A DNA stretch of 64,000 nucleotides, taken from positions 3,991,800 through 4,055,799 of the forward strand of contig JAQFVV010000018.1 of the NCBI GenBank assembly GCA_028023455.1, given 5' to 3'. The stretch's first letter is position 1, and every line of letters begins with the position of its first letter. The notes beneath the pieces are model-generated. The model had not been told where the DNA came from. It made no database searches and saw only the letters and a list, made by a program, of their open reading frames with translations. Source of the stretch: Epiperipatus broadwayi. Taxonomy: Eukaryota; Onychophora; Udeonychophora; Euonychophora; Peripatidae. Positions 12,116 through 26,772 of this stretch are shown here, one piece after another. Position numbers and translations under genes: made by a program.

Positions 12116-13747
12116 CTATTTTATTGTAAACACACAAGAATATGCCTGCAATCCAAAGTAAACAAGGATTGGAATACTTTATGGTGAATCAAATGAGGAT
12201 CAAAGTGTTTACCATTAAACACAACTACAGGAGACACCATTGTACCTATCTATCCTTGCTAAGGAAAATGATTTACTAAGTGAAACTGCTTTGAAGAACA
12301 ACTTGCCTAAATATCAACTACTACTACTTCTATTATGATGATTTTTATGAACTTTGTTCCAATTACAATTTTTTTTTTTAAATCGAATTAATATTGTAAA
12401 TTTTTGTTTATTTATTTATTTATTTTTTAAATCTTGTTATCTATCTGTTGTATTTTCACACTCTGATACTGAAGCCTCATTTTTCAGAATTAGCAAAGAA
12501 GAAAAAGGGGGATTATTCATTTTGATATTTTTTATATTTTCATTATAAATAAAATTTAGGTAAAGCCACCTGCTTCACATCAGGTTATCCACATAAATAT
12601 TGAGGTAAGATTATCTAAATTTATTTTCATAGGTTAAATTACAACACTTATACAGAATACATATTATATGTTTTATTTTGAGATTAACGATGTACGTATA
12701 TTTTCCAGTATATTTGACTAATCAACTGGTATCTGTCTCTATCATATATATAAATTGGGGAAACTTGTTAAATAGATTAACATTTGTAAATATATAATTT
12801 AGGTAGCCAGCATCTCAATTACATTAAATAACTAAAGTTGATTTTTCTATATAATTATGATTTGAGTGATTTCTACCATGGGGTATAAGGGTTGGATCTA
12901 GAGGATAATTAATTAATAAGATGGTAGAGGTTCACTTGTGACACATGTACATATGATGATTATTATATTTTTTATATTTTTTATCATTACTATTGTTGTT
13001 ATACTTGATATTTATTATTGTTAATAAATGTTTGAGTTTGTTTTGTTTCAGTCTCTGGTTTCTTGAGTTGTCCTGACATTCCGCAGTCTATAAACAATTA
13101 GGCATGCATACACATCTATGTTTCTTATCATATAAAAGCTTGAAAATAAAACAAATATAATAAATGCTGGTTGTAACCTATATATAGGTGCAGGTGTTGC
13201 TGCGTGTATCTGTTCATACCTGCTAAAGGAGTCAAAAGCAATATTCTCTCTGGGTTTGAATATTAGGGCATAACGGAATTTAAAAGGGGAAAAATGGATG
13301 AACTAACCTAAATTGCATTTATTATTATTAAATAGGGATAAAGTTAGTCAATTAAAGTGTATGCAATCATTGGTTAAGCATTTCATCAGGTTCTCATTAG
13401 CATTCTATCAGAGGCCCCACAGTCTGAACATAGTTTGATGCAACTTTTTTTCTCTTCTAAGCCTGGTAGGTCTCTGCAGATTGTTTCATTAGGGGTAATA
13501 AATTAGAGCATATTAATTTATCCCCACACCATATCACTACATCTGCATAGTAGTACAATCTGCAAGTTAGTTGACCATCCATTACATCTGGTGCACCATC
13601 ATTGGGTTTTGTTAGTTTATGACTATTAATGAAGAGTTCTGCCCATTGTACTGGTGTTAGCAATGTTTGGGATTAGTTGTAATCATTTCAGTCTGTTATA
13701 TCTGGCGTCATCAACTTTTGGGCTATTGGTCGTCATTCCGTCCGTTA

Positions 13748-13780
13748 TAATATATATATATATATAGAGAGAGAGAGAGT
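13748..13780. repeat. (TA)n(GA)n microsatellite
   Basis: Right flank of element A; matches the (TA)n left flank at 4458-4500. Confidence 0.9.
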
Positions 13781-14155
13781 TCAAAGACCAACAAAATCAT
13801 AAAAATGGAATAAAATATTGAAATTAATCCACATTACTGTGTGATGTCAGTTTTGAAATGCTCCAGATTTTTCACCATTAAGAGTAAGACTTTCTCACCA
13901 TATACATAATTCATAATGAAAACCATATAAAAATTATATTTTGGTTAATTTTGTAATCTTCACTTAGTATAAATAGAAGTTCATAATATTCAATACAAAA
14001 CACATGTATTAAAAAGTTCCAAAACATTGTTAAACACTATATTACCGAAACTGCAACTTTTATATGGGATTATACAGCTAAATAACAGAACATTTAATTA
14101 GGCATAGTATAGCAGATTCAGGTTATAATGCATCTTATGTAAGACTTTCTTTTAA
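13781..14155. other. AT-rich DNA, no gene seen
   Basis: Nothing supportable. Confidence 0.5.
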
Positions 14156-14270
14156 ACAACTGAAACACCCAGGCTTACTATATACCTGTGTTTATATATG
14201 TAATATATAGGGTTTCTGAGCACAGACTTTCACATGACCCAACACTCTCCGCTCTATCTCATAAATTATA
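14156..14270 (+). repeat. Degraded fragment of the 2840-type element
   Basis: Matches 2838-2940 with scattered changes (aactgaaacac, caggctt, gagcacagactttcaca, ctctatct). It stops before the hammerhead portion. Confidence 0.8.
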
Positions 14271-17200
14271 TTGTTTAAAGCTTATAAGATGAATCTAATC
14301 AAATGGAACAACTGGCTGGCGAATATTGTAGGAATGCCATGAGGTGCTGGAAATATGCATCTTGTTACTGTTAGAAAATTCATCATTTTTATAATTTGAT
14401 ACTCTTTATCAACAAATAGAATCACCAATGTTTAGTCTACATAATTTTTAGGCATAAAACAATAGAATATTGTATCAGGGAATTCTTTAGCAATCTTACC
14501 TGTAGTTAAAATTTTTGCATAGCTGAAATATTTCAGAAGATATTTATCAGCATAAATAATCAGTTGATTTGTCTAGATTATTACTAAAATGGAAATAAAG
14601 AAAATAATTACAATATTAACAATATAAAAAAATGAATTAAAGGTTTAGATTCTGATGAAGGGAGAATATTCTTTAAAAAATAAAAATAAAAGATTTGCAT
14701 CGTAGACAAAAATGTCCATTAATTTATTTTGTATCTCTTTTTATTTGATAATGTGAGGAATCAATTAATAATATAAATTTTAATTCATCTTCATGATGAT
14801 GGTGATATTATGGAAAATATTATGATTAAATTGTGGTAATAAAACTATCAAGTTTGTGGTACAATTATGGGATCTTTGAATGTAGCAATGATGATTTCAG
14901 CCTTTAAGTACATCATAAAAGATAAATTAGGTTCAGATATTTGTGCTACTTGATAGTCTTTAGATGTTTAAAAATAATAGATGGGTCAACATTTCTCCAA
15001 TCTTTGAAAACAACCAAAATATACTTATTTGCATATTGTTTTTTATTAGCTATTGCGTTAAGTAGATTTTTTTGTGAGATATAAATAGTATTAATTTTGC
15101 CAAAACGACCTTGATAAGATAGTTTCTTCTGAACTTTAATAATATTAAGTTTGATTAACCACTGGCTAAATTGAAATTTGAAAAATGAATGGAAGAGATC
15201 TGTGGACAGTCTTTAAAACAAAAAAAAATATTTTAGTATCCAGTTGGAACAGAGAAAATTTGTAACATTATGCTAAATGATGTAATATAGATTTGAAAAA
15301 TCAATTTATTACAATACATTAAATGATTCCTGCTTTATCAACTACAAATCTTCTTGTAATATAATATTATATCAAAAAAGTTGATTTTTAATAATTTTTT
15401 TACAAGATTTAGCAATAGATTTTGTAAAATATGGAAGTAACTAAAACTGTTATTAAAAATGTTTTTATTGTATAGTTCAAATGTCCGATTCTTCCTTCTT
15501 TCGTTCCCTCTCCTTTCCCTTACCTCCTCTTCTTTTACCCTTGCCAGGCACATTTTTTAATTTCAAAAATTTAATGTTTTTTTTTTTTTGCCCAGTACGG
15601 GATATTAAAAATCTATAAATCATTCGGGAAATTTTTTCTCAGAGGACATTGAATAAAATTTTTAAAAAATAATGAATAAAAGTAAAAAGTCTTATAAGTC
15701 GCTCAAAGTCATGAAAATAATCTTAAAGTATTTTTAGTTCATCTTTTCGCCAACTGAGACCTTCTTAATATATTTTATAAAAATGTATTAGAATGGGGGA
15801 AATAGAAATGCTTCACAATCGATAAAAAGAACAAAAAAAAAATTTTTTTTTATTTAACAGTAATATAATACTTTAAATAAATCAAGACAAATAAGTTATA
15901 TTATAAATAGTTATCTAATTTTTAAAAATGTTAGTGATTTAATACAAACATTTTATTCTTTGATTAAATTTAATTGTTATATATATATTGTAACCTAATA
16001 AATATAGGAGGTGATGATAAAGGGACGAAAGGGTATTATCCAGTGTAAGGCAGGGGATAAAAGATATTCCCTTTTAGGATCAGTTACATTATGACATTCT
16101 TTAACAATATTAAAAAAAAAAAACTACACTGATGTGCAGATGCACATCTAAGACGCAATATAACATTTCAGGGTTGATTTTCAACTTCTGTATCTAAAGT
16201 AAACAATGAAATTATCTATATACTTACATATTTTAATAAGGCTAGCAAGTTGTTCTAAATTCTTAAGCTGCTTTAATTAGAGTGAATAATTATCTTAGAG
16301 TTTTAACAACATATAATAATTACTATTCTTAAAATCATTAACGTTAAAAATTATGAAATTAATTTAATTTATTACTGATGTGATCAAATAGCAAAGCTCA
16401 TATCTCAAATGAATAAAATGTTACGATGAATATAGTGCAAGTGTCTAAAATGAAGAATAATATTTGTTATAAGCAGTGTGTAATAAATTGTAGGAATACG
16501 TGTTATTTAATTTATTTACAACATGTAGAAGACGAACCATCAGATAATTAACAAATATAAAAATAATTTTATTAACATTAAAATGACATAAATATTTTAA
16601 AAAAATATATAAATGTAATAAGTAATAACAATAGCCACGAGTTCTCTAAAAGATGATACATAATGTTGGCTTACTACACTTAATAAATACTGCTTACTAT
16701 AGCAAAAAATATATGTGTAATATATAGGAATGTAATGTTATAATAAGGATATTACAATGGAGAAGGTTGTAAAGCATTTAAAAACTTAAAGACATTAAGT
16801 ATTAATAATAAGCAAAATTTGGGAATGTTTTACTATATCCTTAATTAAAGTAATAGTAACCTTTTTTCATAAGTATCAGACTCATAAACTTAATTCTTTT
16901 ATAAAAGAGCAGAGTATTAACCCAACTTATAAATTTTATTCTTATAAAAGTATATCATTATCTTAACTGGTTATCCAAGGTGTTGTTGGTATTGCATAAT
17001 ATGTTTATCAGGCATATATTAAGATTAAAATTATAATAATGTATTGTTAAGATCTTACTCCAACTAAAAAATAATATTTATATGATTATCAATGCCACAA
17101 GTATCATCAAATATCATATATATGTTTTTCATAGTCTTGTATAAGGATATCTTTAGTTTTTAAAAAAAGATAATCTTAATAAATATCCAATGTATATACT

Positions 17201-18016
17201 AGATACGTTTATTATATAAAACATGAGGTTATATCGAGGAATCAATAAAGCATATAAAATATTTAATATTATCTTGGTCATAAGTGATTTTTAATTAACT
17301 TAAAATCTAGTCTTAATTGATATCCAAGGTATTAACAAATTACTAACATACATTTATAATAAATTACACTCATAAATATAATGTTATTTGTACTTTTTTA
17401 TTATACCTTTCTTCTTTGAGAACCTTCATAGAACAATAAAACTTTAAATATTATAAAATTAAATAAATTCAATAATTATATTCTTAAAATTGTAATTCTT
17501 AGTCTGAAAAAATACCAAGAAATAATTAACTAGATGCAATCCTTTACATATTTACGATTTTAAATTATTGTCATTTTAAGGTTAAAGAAATGTTAATAAA
17601 TAAATTTAACAACACTTAATTCTTATAGAAAGTGTTTAAGAATGAAGTCTGAGTTTGTAAATACAAAAGTTTCCAAACAACATTTTACCAGCTTATAATT
17701 ATGTGTTTCTTAGCTATTAAATGCAGTAGTTAATTCTTTAACACATAGTTTTCATCAATTATAAAATCTGTAAGCATATTTTTGAAGGTAAAATATTCAT
17801 CAATATAAATCTCCTCATTAACAGTCATTTTCATAATAATTATCCATGATGTGATATTACTGTGGTTACTGCAATACCCATTGGATTCATTACTTTTAAA
17901 CTAATATCCAAAGCTTTAGGTAATTTCTTGTAAATATAATATAAAGAAATTCATTAATCCATTAATTCACATTAGTTTTATAATATTCATCTAAAGCTTT
18001 ATGTTGATATAGAAAA
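14271..18016. other. AT-rich DNA, no gene seen
   Basis: About 3.7 kb of very AT-rich sequence with no convincing frame, RNA gene or bounded repeat. A 71-codon minus frame at 15338-15553 has low-complexity composition and is not supported as a gene. Confidence 0.5.
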
Positions 18017-18028
18017 TATAAATTACAA
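18017..18028. repeat. Target-site duplication, left copy (8-12 bp)
   Basis: TATAAATTACAA occurs here and at 18766-18777. The last 8 bases are certain; the first 4 might be part of the element end. Confidence 0.7.
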
Positions 18029-18765
18029 GTAATCACATTCATATCGGCTTTTTCAAACCAAATTGTGCAAACGCTTTTTGCGAGTGTTAAATAATAAATG
18101 AATACCCTCTGACCCATACAAGATATAGAATTTATGCAGCAATAAAAGGAATCCTCTTATTACTATGACTCAAATATTTATATATGAGCAAATCTGAAGT
18201 ACTGGCACAGAAGGTGTGACTATAGAACAGTCACTTTGAATTACTATATATAACTTATGAATGAATGACGCCGATGAAATTTACTAGAATTTACTGAACG
18301 TCATTCCAACTGAAATAAATCATATATATAAATCAGCATTTATTTTTTATAGTGTCTGTATACCATTGTAATCACATTCATATCGGCTTTTTCAAACCAA
18401 ATTGTGCAAACACTTTTTGCGAGTGTTAAATAATAAATGAATACCCTCTGACCCATACAAAATATAGAATTTATGCAGCAATAAAAGGAATCCTCTTATT
18501 ACTATATATAGTAATTCAAAGTGACTGTTCTATAGTCACATCTTCTGTGCCAGTACTTCAGATTTGCTCATATATAAATATTTGAGTCTTAGTAATAAGA
18601 GGATTTCTTTTATTGCTGCATAAATTCTATATCTTGTATGGGTCAGAGGGTATTCATTTATTATTTAACACTCGCAAAAAGCATTTGCACAATTTGGTTT
18701 GAAAAAGCCGATATGAATGTGATTACAATTGTATACAGACGCTATAAAAAATAAATGCTGATTTA
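18029..18765. mobile_element. Foldback element family 2, copy 1
   Basis: A unit of about 340 bp starting atcacattcatatcggc (18032) restarts head to tail at 18371. At about 18505 the sequence turns back and repeats the unit in inverted orientation to 18765. The plan (one full unit, part of a second, then inverted unit, short target duplication) is the same as the element at 2840, although the sequences are unrelated. No protein frame. I found no complete ribozyme in it. Confidence 0.8.
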
Positions 18766-18777
18766 TATAAATTACAA
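18766..18777. repeat. Target-site duplication, right copy
   Basis: Matches 18017-18028. Confidence 0.7.
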
Positions 18778-19189
18778 ATAAGTAATTTTTTATTTGAAGA
18801 AGAGCTGAATTGATAGTGCAGGCAAATTAAAAAATGTACCATTCCATAAAGTATCCTTAAACCTTTTTGTAGTTAAAATTCAATTATTTGGATTTCATTT
18901 CTTTTAAATTTATTATTAAATGATGTATACTGTTAGCCATTTAGCTTCTCTATTCAGGACAATGTAGAGGAACATTTACCTAAATATTTAGTCAGTTATC
19001 TACTCAGACATCATTTTAGTGCAAGATACCAAGATGGATAATTTTGCATTTAAATCCTATGCTGTCCTTCTGCATACAATTAGTAAAAAACTAAACAACT
19101 TCCCCATTAATATAATTAGATTTTAAAAAAATTTCAAAAACCAAAAAACAAATTTCAATTACTTTTTATTTATGTTTTTACTAAATAAG
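18778..19189. other. AT-rich DNA, no gene seen
   Basis: Nothing supportable. Confidence 0.5.
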
Positions 19190-19350
19190 GTATCTTTTTT
19201 CCCCCCCCCCTTCTTTACCCCAGCCCCCCCGTTGAGGTTTTTTTTTGTAAAAAAATTAATATTTTTTTTTTCCCCCTTGTTGGATGGGTGGTTTTTTTTG
19301 TTTTTTTTTTTTTTTATTTTATTCCCCCCCTCCAAAAAAAAAATATAAAA
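19190..19350. other. Homopolymer-rich block, possibly assembly error
   Basis: Runs of up to ten C and many T or A homopolymers lie side by side (for example at 19201-19230 and 19260-19340), unlike anything else in the window. This looks like badly called or mis-joined sequence. Confidence 0.6.
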
Positions 19351-19789
19351 AAAAAAAATTTATCTCTCTGAGAAAAAGATATATTCCCTCTAAAAATATC
19401 TAAATCCTAAAAAAATATATTCTATAATACTATTAACATGTAGGTCTAATTAATAAATTCCTGTCATATGATAATAAAAAATAACATTTTCCCCCAAACT
19501 CTTTCTTTTTTTAATTTTAAAGAAATATTCTGTCACTGTTGCATAGAAATGATGGAAAGCAGGTGATATTTTGGAAATTTTTTAAGTCTATAGCACCAAA
19601 ATTTGTGATCCATTTTATTTTTTAAAATTTTTAGACAAATATTATTTTAAAATATTAAAGTACCAAATTACATTAATTAATGATTAAAATAAAATAAATA
19701 CACATTATTGTTTTACTTATACTATTAAAATAATAAATTAAATGATTTTTTCTTTTCATTTTATTTTTTCTTTAAAGTTCCCTCATACT

Positions 19790-19870
19790 TAGGGTGACCA
19801 GATGTCCTGAGTTTTCAGGATTTGTCCCTATTTTTGATTAGATGTCCCAGTGTCCTGGAAATGTCTTTTG
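19790..19870 (+). repeat. Unclassified repeat, possible DNA-transposon end
   Basis: Less AT-rich stretch beginning agggtgaccagatgtcctga with internal repetition of agatgtcc and gtcct. The inverted form tctggtcaccct is at about 28057-28068. This could be a terminal inverted repeat, but the two are 8 kb apart. Confidence 0.35.
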
Positions 19871-21802
19871 GGGACTATTGTATGTTCAGATTTTCAAATA
19901 CTCATAATTATTATTTGTCTTAAGCAAATAATTCATTGCAAAAATGATAGTTTCTTGGCCATCTCTGTCCATTTCAATCTCTACAGTAATATTATTAGAA
20001 TTTCAGAGAAATTCCAACACCAAAACAAAGATTTCTATTACATTATATGGCTGGGTTCTCAAGATAGATGCATTCTTGCATCCAACCTTGCTTTATAGCC
20101 AGCATGCACAGTTTGGATTTTTGTAGGCTAAAATTTGATTGACAGTGTAGTTTTACTGGTTGTTTTTCTTGATATTATACCCTCACTTCCAGAAAATATG
20201 TAATAATAATAAATTGGTCTAGCTCAGATAAATAGTTATGCTCACTTTAAATGTATCTAATCCATAAAAAAATATATTCTATAATACTATTAAACTAGCT
20301 CTAATTAATAAATAATAATATGGTTTAGTTTCATAAATTAAATAAATAAATATCTAATAAAAATCATGAGACTATGAAGTGAGTATACAGGTAGTCCTAT
20401 TATCTCAAACAATATCTCACAGAATATTACCTCAATGGCATAAGAATACTATCCACCCTCCTATTATCTCAAACAATAAATCTATAGCATTCCTCCGTCT
20501 TCAAAAATTAATTAATTAAGATTATCCCAAGAATCAATCTTTTTATCTAAATAATCTAGCTCAAATAATCTCATGTTCTTTTAAAATAATTCTAGGCAAT
20601 TATAATTTCTGTAATTAAGCATGATAAGGGATTTGATATCATTCTCAACTACATCTGACTAATACAAATAATAAATAAATAATAATAATAATCTTCAATG
20701 TGTAATTTAATCTTATCTATTTTCCCATTATAACACTAATCATGAATAATAATAATAAATAATATGATATAATTTTTTATTCTTCATATGGCATCTTAAA
20801 TAATTATGTGGTATAATATTATAATCTAAGAGAATATGTGACAACCATATCTTATTTCAATTCAAATCATCTGTGATTGTATATCTGTGATATGGAAAAA
20901 TTGAGTCAACACAAGATTTATAAAACAAGTTTACCAGATTTTATTAATAACTTCAACAATAAATTTATGTACATTATTTACATTATCAATAAACTTTATA
21001 TAATCACATTTCTGTACTTTTCCAAAAAATAAATTATAAAAAAAAATAAGATATGGAAAATTGAAAAAATAAAAAATATCTCTTATTAAAATATTATTAT
21101 AATGTATCTCTGTTACATGTACATTAATTTGGTAAACTCAAGTGTAACGGAATATAATACGCCATCACATTATTTTAAAATTAAAATAAAAAGGATCATA
21201 AATAAAAAGTGATTTATTAAAAAAAAAAAAAAACTTAACTTAAAAACTGAAATTTAAAAACTGTTTAACGTATATATAAATCGCATGATGGACAACTTTA
21301 AAAACTATTTTAAAAAGTACAAATATTTGAAAGTAATTTTTGTAAAAAAAAAAGTAAAGATATAAAGATTTGATATTTTTGGAAATAGAAATAATGTTGA
21401 TTTCTATAATCTTAGAAAATGGAAATGATTGTCTTATTAATTAAATGATTGTTCAAAAGCAAATGGGCCCGTGAGGCATTTAAAATAAATTAAAGGGTCA
21501 GATAAGAGAGTACAAAGAAATTAAATGACCAATGCAAACACTAGAAATGTCAGTACAGACCGTAATTGAAACACCAGAGGATTAGTGACGTCTTGCTGGT
21601 TGAATCCAAAGATTGGATGATAAGAGACTAATAAAAATATAAAAGCAAAATTATTATTATAATTGTGATCTGAGAGCTGACTATGAATATGTCGTTATAA
21701 CTAGCTATATTGCACATTTTCACGATGTGGAAGTCTGCAATAGATTTAATTTTCCGGACATCCAGCTGAGACCTCCCTATGACAGTTAGGGACCAAAAAG
21801 GA
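19871..21802. other. AT-rich DNA, no gene seen
   Basis: Two short open frames at 19850-20126 overlap each other and look fortuitous. From about 21460 the composition becomes less AT-rich, leading into the candidate exon. Confidence 0.45.
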
Positions 21803-21891
21803 ATGGCAAGTAGCGGCTTCGTTTTTAAAAAGGAAGAACAAACAATCTACCTAAGTGATCACGAAGATGGACCTCAAAATCTGCAGAATCC
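21803..21891 (+). CDS. Candidate first coding exon of a host gene
   Basis: An ATG at 21803 in a good start context (gga ATG g) opens 29 codons, MASSGFVFKKEEQT followed by IYLSDHEDGP and a short Gln/Asn tail. It reads straight into CC|GTAAAGT, a strong splice donor at 21892, just where the frame would otherwise stop. The region 21730-21890 is less AT-rich than its surroundings. I do not recognise the protein. No matching second exon was identified with confidence; the less AT-rich patch at 22320-22620 is one candidate (an acceptor-like ttgcag near 22392 opens a frame of about 30 codons in compatible phase). Could be chance. Confidence 0.4.
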
Positions 21892-24800
21892 GTAAAGTAT
21901 AAACTTTTACCAATTGAACTTTCTGTTAAATAATTACCGTATAACGTCAATAAGTAATCAATTCAAAAAAAAAAAAAAAAAGTAATATAAATGAATGTAC
22001 TCTTATCTGACCAAGAATAGAACTCTAAATCAATTATAAATATTTGTTTTTATATACGTTTGCTATTTCAATCATTTCCATTTTTTTTTTTTAAATTTAA
22101 TTATTTATGTTTGTATTTAACTAGGTTATTTATTTCTATCTGTTAAATAAAATATATTAAATTAGAGTTGGGTGTAGATAGCTGCATGGATAAAGATTAA
22201 TAACTGTTTAAATTCGTTTATGTTTAATTTAAGGGATTTTAATTTCAGGGTATTTGTTTAGTAGTTAGGGCAATGTTGGTGGAGGGATATATGGGTGTTT
22301 ATATTAATGTAATGTGAAGCGTGTTTAGCCTACAGGGCAACGTGCCAAACTAAATGCATGACCCCAAAGAGGCAGTCATATCATTGAAATGGTTGCAGAT
22401 GTATTTTCTGTGCCATTGACCCAGCTAGGGCTCTATGGACAGGGATTTATAAGACGGCAGAAAGACCGCTCTCCCCCATACGTAGCACTCTTTAAAAATA
22501 ATTGTATACATGATTCCTTAGTCAGGCAGATGCACTTTCCTGTTCTGGACATGGATCATTTCCTTCAAATAATATCACACTGTCAGATGCACATTCCTGT
22601 CAGCGTGGTTTTATGCTAGCATCTTCATATTACATTATTTACAAATATATATCTGGAAGCTGACATTGGCTTGGCTACGAACTTTTAGTCTGAGATTGAA
22701 TGAATGTTTTGATAAGTTTTTAAGTGGAAAAAAAATCTATGTAGACTATCTATGCTCGACATGCTAAAGTAAAATACAATTTAAATATCCATCTGAGCGG
22801 TCTATTTAAAATAGTATTTAAATTTGAAAAAAATTAATGTTAAAATCTAAGAATAAATTTATTCCGCAAATTTTAAATGTGCATTAATAAAATCTATTTG
22901 TGTGTTAATTACTGGCAGTAGCTTCTTTTATTTTATTGTTTTAAATATTAATATATTTTGAGAATCCAAATCTATTAAAACTTATAAAAATGTTTAAATC
23001 TCTGCTACTCTATGAGCTAGTGACCTTGGGCAAATGGTCAGAATAATCTATATAAGAAAATTTTTTGAATCTTAACGTACGTATCTGCCTACTATATAAA
23101 TATTTTTAGGTTCAAATGCCTAGATGGTGCCCATGTAGTGCAGGATACATTTAAGGCTCTCTCCCCGACTGTTAAACAAGATACAAAATGAAAAATTAAC
23201 CAGGTTAATATTAACTTGTACTTAGTTTCTTAAAATAATTTAGCATATCATGTAGTCATTCCCAACTTAATAACAACATGAATAAATTCAATTAACAACA
23301 TAGGGGTCTAATTATACTACTGATTGAATATTAATTTAATATCAGATAAAATGTATGTGTTTGTGTATATTGTTGCTACAGAATAACATTTACAAAACCT
23401 ATAACTATCTATATCATTTTAACACAATACAGTTTTATCATATTACTTATCAAAAAGTATGCATTATATGTAAGTTTTAAAATACTTAACAGTTATTCAA
23501 TATTTTCACAAACCCACTTTAATTATCACTTATACATTTTTATAAAAAAAATAATCAATTTTGAATATGAAAAATTTTATAATTCTTTTCCTGATAAACC
23601 ATATTCTTATAATTTTTGTATTCATTTCTATCTTCACTCCAAGTAAGACAACCTATATTATTCTTTTTAATATGATCCACACCTTCAAAATTATTTATCA
23701 TTTCCTATTCTAAATACAGTCCTATACAATGTAATACTAGAAATTTTCATAGCGAACAGATGCATAGGCATATAAAACAAATTAGAGTCTAAACTTACTA
23801 GTACCTCTATTATATAATCATCATGGTAACAATGTATACAAATGAGGTATGACTTATCTGTCTAATAACCTCCACCACAAAATATAATGTCCAGGCTATT
23901 TATTCAGCTCTATGGAACATTTAACTTCAACACAAAAAAAAAAAACACTGCCATGGAAAATATATGAGTTACAAGGTAAAGTCATCTATATTTGCATAAT
24001 CATTATCATCGATTATCCTTGTTCCCATATTAAATACATCCTACATAAAAAATATCATCTTGGTTTCATTTAACTTACTTCCAAGTCACTATCCTTACAA
24101 CTTCTTTAGAGATTTACCACTCTACATCGCTAAATTTCTTACATATCTCTACAACTATATATAAATTTGCATACAAGTAACAACTTAATTGTTCAATAAA
24201 AAAAATTATTCCTTTAATAGCTCTTGAACCAAGATATAAATAATCAGTATTGATATAATACTTAAACACTTCAACCACTTAAAATAAGCGTTAAGTTCAA
24301 TCATGATAAAATCCTACAATTATATTCCCATTACGTTAGAATATATTTATAATATAAGATAAAAGTATGCATTTTTTTTTTTTAAAATAAACGTGTATTT
24401 ACATGTTCTAACAGATCCACACAAAAAAAAATGACATAATACTTTGACCATCTAAAATAAATAAAAAATAGATCATAACATCATTAATATTTTATAATTA
24501 TTATCACAAGTGATATTTCCACTGGTTAATCACTTAATTGACGTTTCTGGTCCAAAAACTAAATAACAAAATTTGCATAATATATCATTCATTCAATACT
24601 ATTACACTTAAAATATTAAGTTTTTTTAAATTATTAAACATTTTTTATAAAAATCTAAGCACTATATTAGTAAGCAGTTTAATATTTTTATGTTCCTTTC
24701 CTATCTCCAATTCATGAATAAGCATTAACACTAAGATTAGTAAAAAAAAAAAATTCAAAAGCATATTTACAAAAACAAAACTTTGTCCATAAAGTTCATT

Positions 24801-26772
24801 AAAGAAAAATGTCTTTTTTCCTCTCAGATGTTTCAACTTCCCAGCACTTGTTGATGAAAACTTCTACTGATCCCAAAATTGTGCATGCTCTGTTAGTTCC
24901 ACTTTTAAAAAAAATGAATGACAACTTTCAAAAATAAAATAAAATAAGGTAAGTCGACTTTTAAAATATCTGGATTGCTTCATAAATAACCATGGATCTG
25001 CTCCTAAAAGTTTATAAAATAATAGTTCATGGTTCCCATTAATTAAAAAAAATTATTGAAAGTACTTTTTGATATATAATAAAATAATTTCAAAGTTCTG
25101 CTACTTTCATTCAAATCCCATGACGGTTTATAGTGTCTTTGATACAGTAACACTAATTCAGGTTTTTCGACACTTACTATGTATTTAAATATCTCCATAA
25201 ATAATTTTAACATCTTTTGTATGATCAGCATACACAAATTAATAATAGGATAATTTTGTTGTATATTTTAAAGATTCCTTTTAATAAGATGTGAAACGTT
25301 TCGATAATGGTCTTGTTTTTTACATTTTTAAAATTATTACAATATTTTTTAAAATAGATTATTAAATATTTCTTCATCAAGAAACATTTCTGAATTTCTC
25401 AAAATAATTATTTTTATCAAGGTAAAAGTTTTTTTAAAACTTTACTATCTTAATTCCTTAGTCTTAATTTTAGAATCAGTTCTCTGAATAAAAGGCATTT
25501 TTTTCTTTTGTTACTTTTAATTTCTGGTGAATTTCCTTTAAACCTTCCATGTGATGTCCAATTTGCTAATCTCAATAGCAAATTACAATTACTAATTAAT
25601 ATAGGCAAAATTATATGCCTAATGGAAATATAATAATTTTGACATTTTTTACATAAATTTAAATTTGACGATGATCTATTCATGTTTAATGTGACATTAG
25701 AATTAAGCTTAATAAATCAGTCGATAAGGAATTACTTAACTTTTAGCAAGGCATTTCTGTATTATATGATTTTATAATAAATTACTGTACTTTCTTGGAA
25801 ATAGAAATTAATATAATTGACTATTAATCTTTAGACTGTAAACTACAGAAGTTAAGTTGTTTATACAGCACACTTTCAGAAGTAGTATAATAATGCCTCA
25901 AAAATAATTGTGCACCAATTTTTATACCCGAATAAATTACTCCCTTGATTGGTTAACTAAACAATGCTCTGCTAGCTTATTTACATACTTAGCCAAGAAT
26001 GCAGAATCAAAATTAAAAATAAATAATGATTTATCTAATATTTATTATATATTATATTATTTAATTCCTAGTTAATTTTCATACTTTATTTACATCTACC
26101 AAATGCCTCAAAATAACTTTTAAAATCATATCATAATATTTATTATTACCTTTAACTTTCTTAAAACGTAATTATTTTTCATAAAACAAAAATCTAATTT
26201 TACTTATTACATTCGTTTTTTTTTTTTTAAATAATAAAAAACACGACTTAATATTTTACACTAACTAATTTTATTTTTATCTTGTGGTAGTCCAATATAA
26301 TATTTTAAATTTTATATTAGAATTTTAAAACAGTTTTGCAACTTTACTAAAAAAAAAACTCACAAGCATGTGTGTATTGATATCTATCTGTCACATGACA
26401 TACAACCCAGATGAAACACAATTTAGCTGAAAACAAACTAAATAATTCAATTTACAAAAAAATATATATATTTTATAAAATAATAATATAACAACTTTTA
26501 AAATAATAGTTTAATATCACAAAACCAAATATTTATTTTCTACACAATACTACTTTTAAATAAATATCTTAAATTCAATTATTAAATATTAACTTTTATT
26601 ACTCAAATACACTATTTATTTAACGTCCAGTTATTACTTTTAAAATTTACTTTAAACATTTATTTACAAGATTTATTAATGTAGTATTTATTATGGCCAG
26701 TTTTCCCAACCATACAAGATTATAATTTATCTTTAGTTGACTGTTTTTTAAAATATTAACATAATATTATAT
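21892..26772. other. Mostly AT-rich DNA with one less AT-rich patch at 22320-22620
   Basis: The patch holds a 76-codon plus frame (22389-22619) and a near-repeat of cagatgcactttcctgt / cagatgcacattcctgt (around 22526 and 22583). Its origin is unclear: exon, regulatory sequence or old repeat. The rest, including short minus frames near 24645, 25043 and 25450, shows nothing I can support. Confidence 0.4.
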
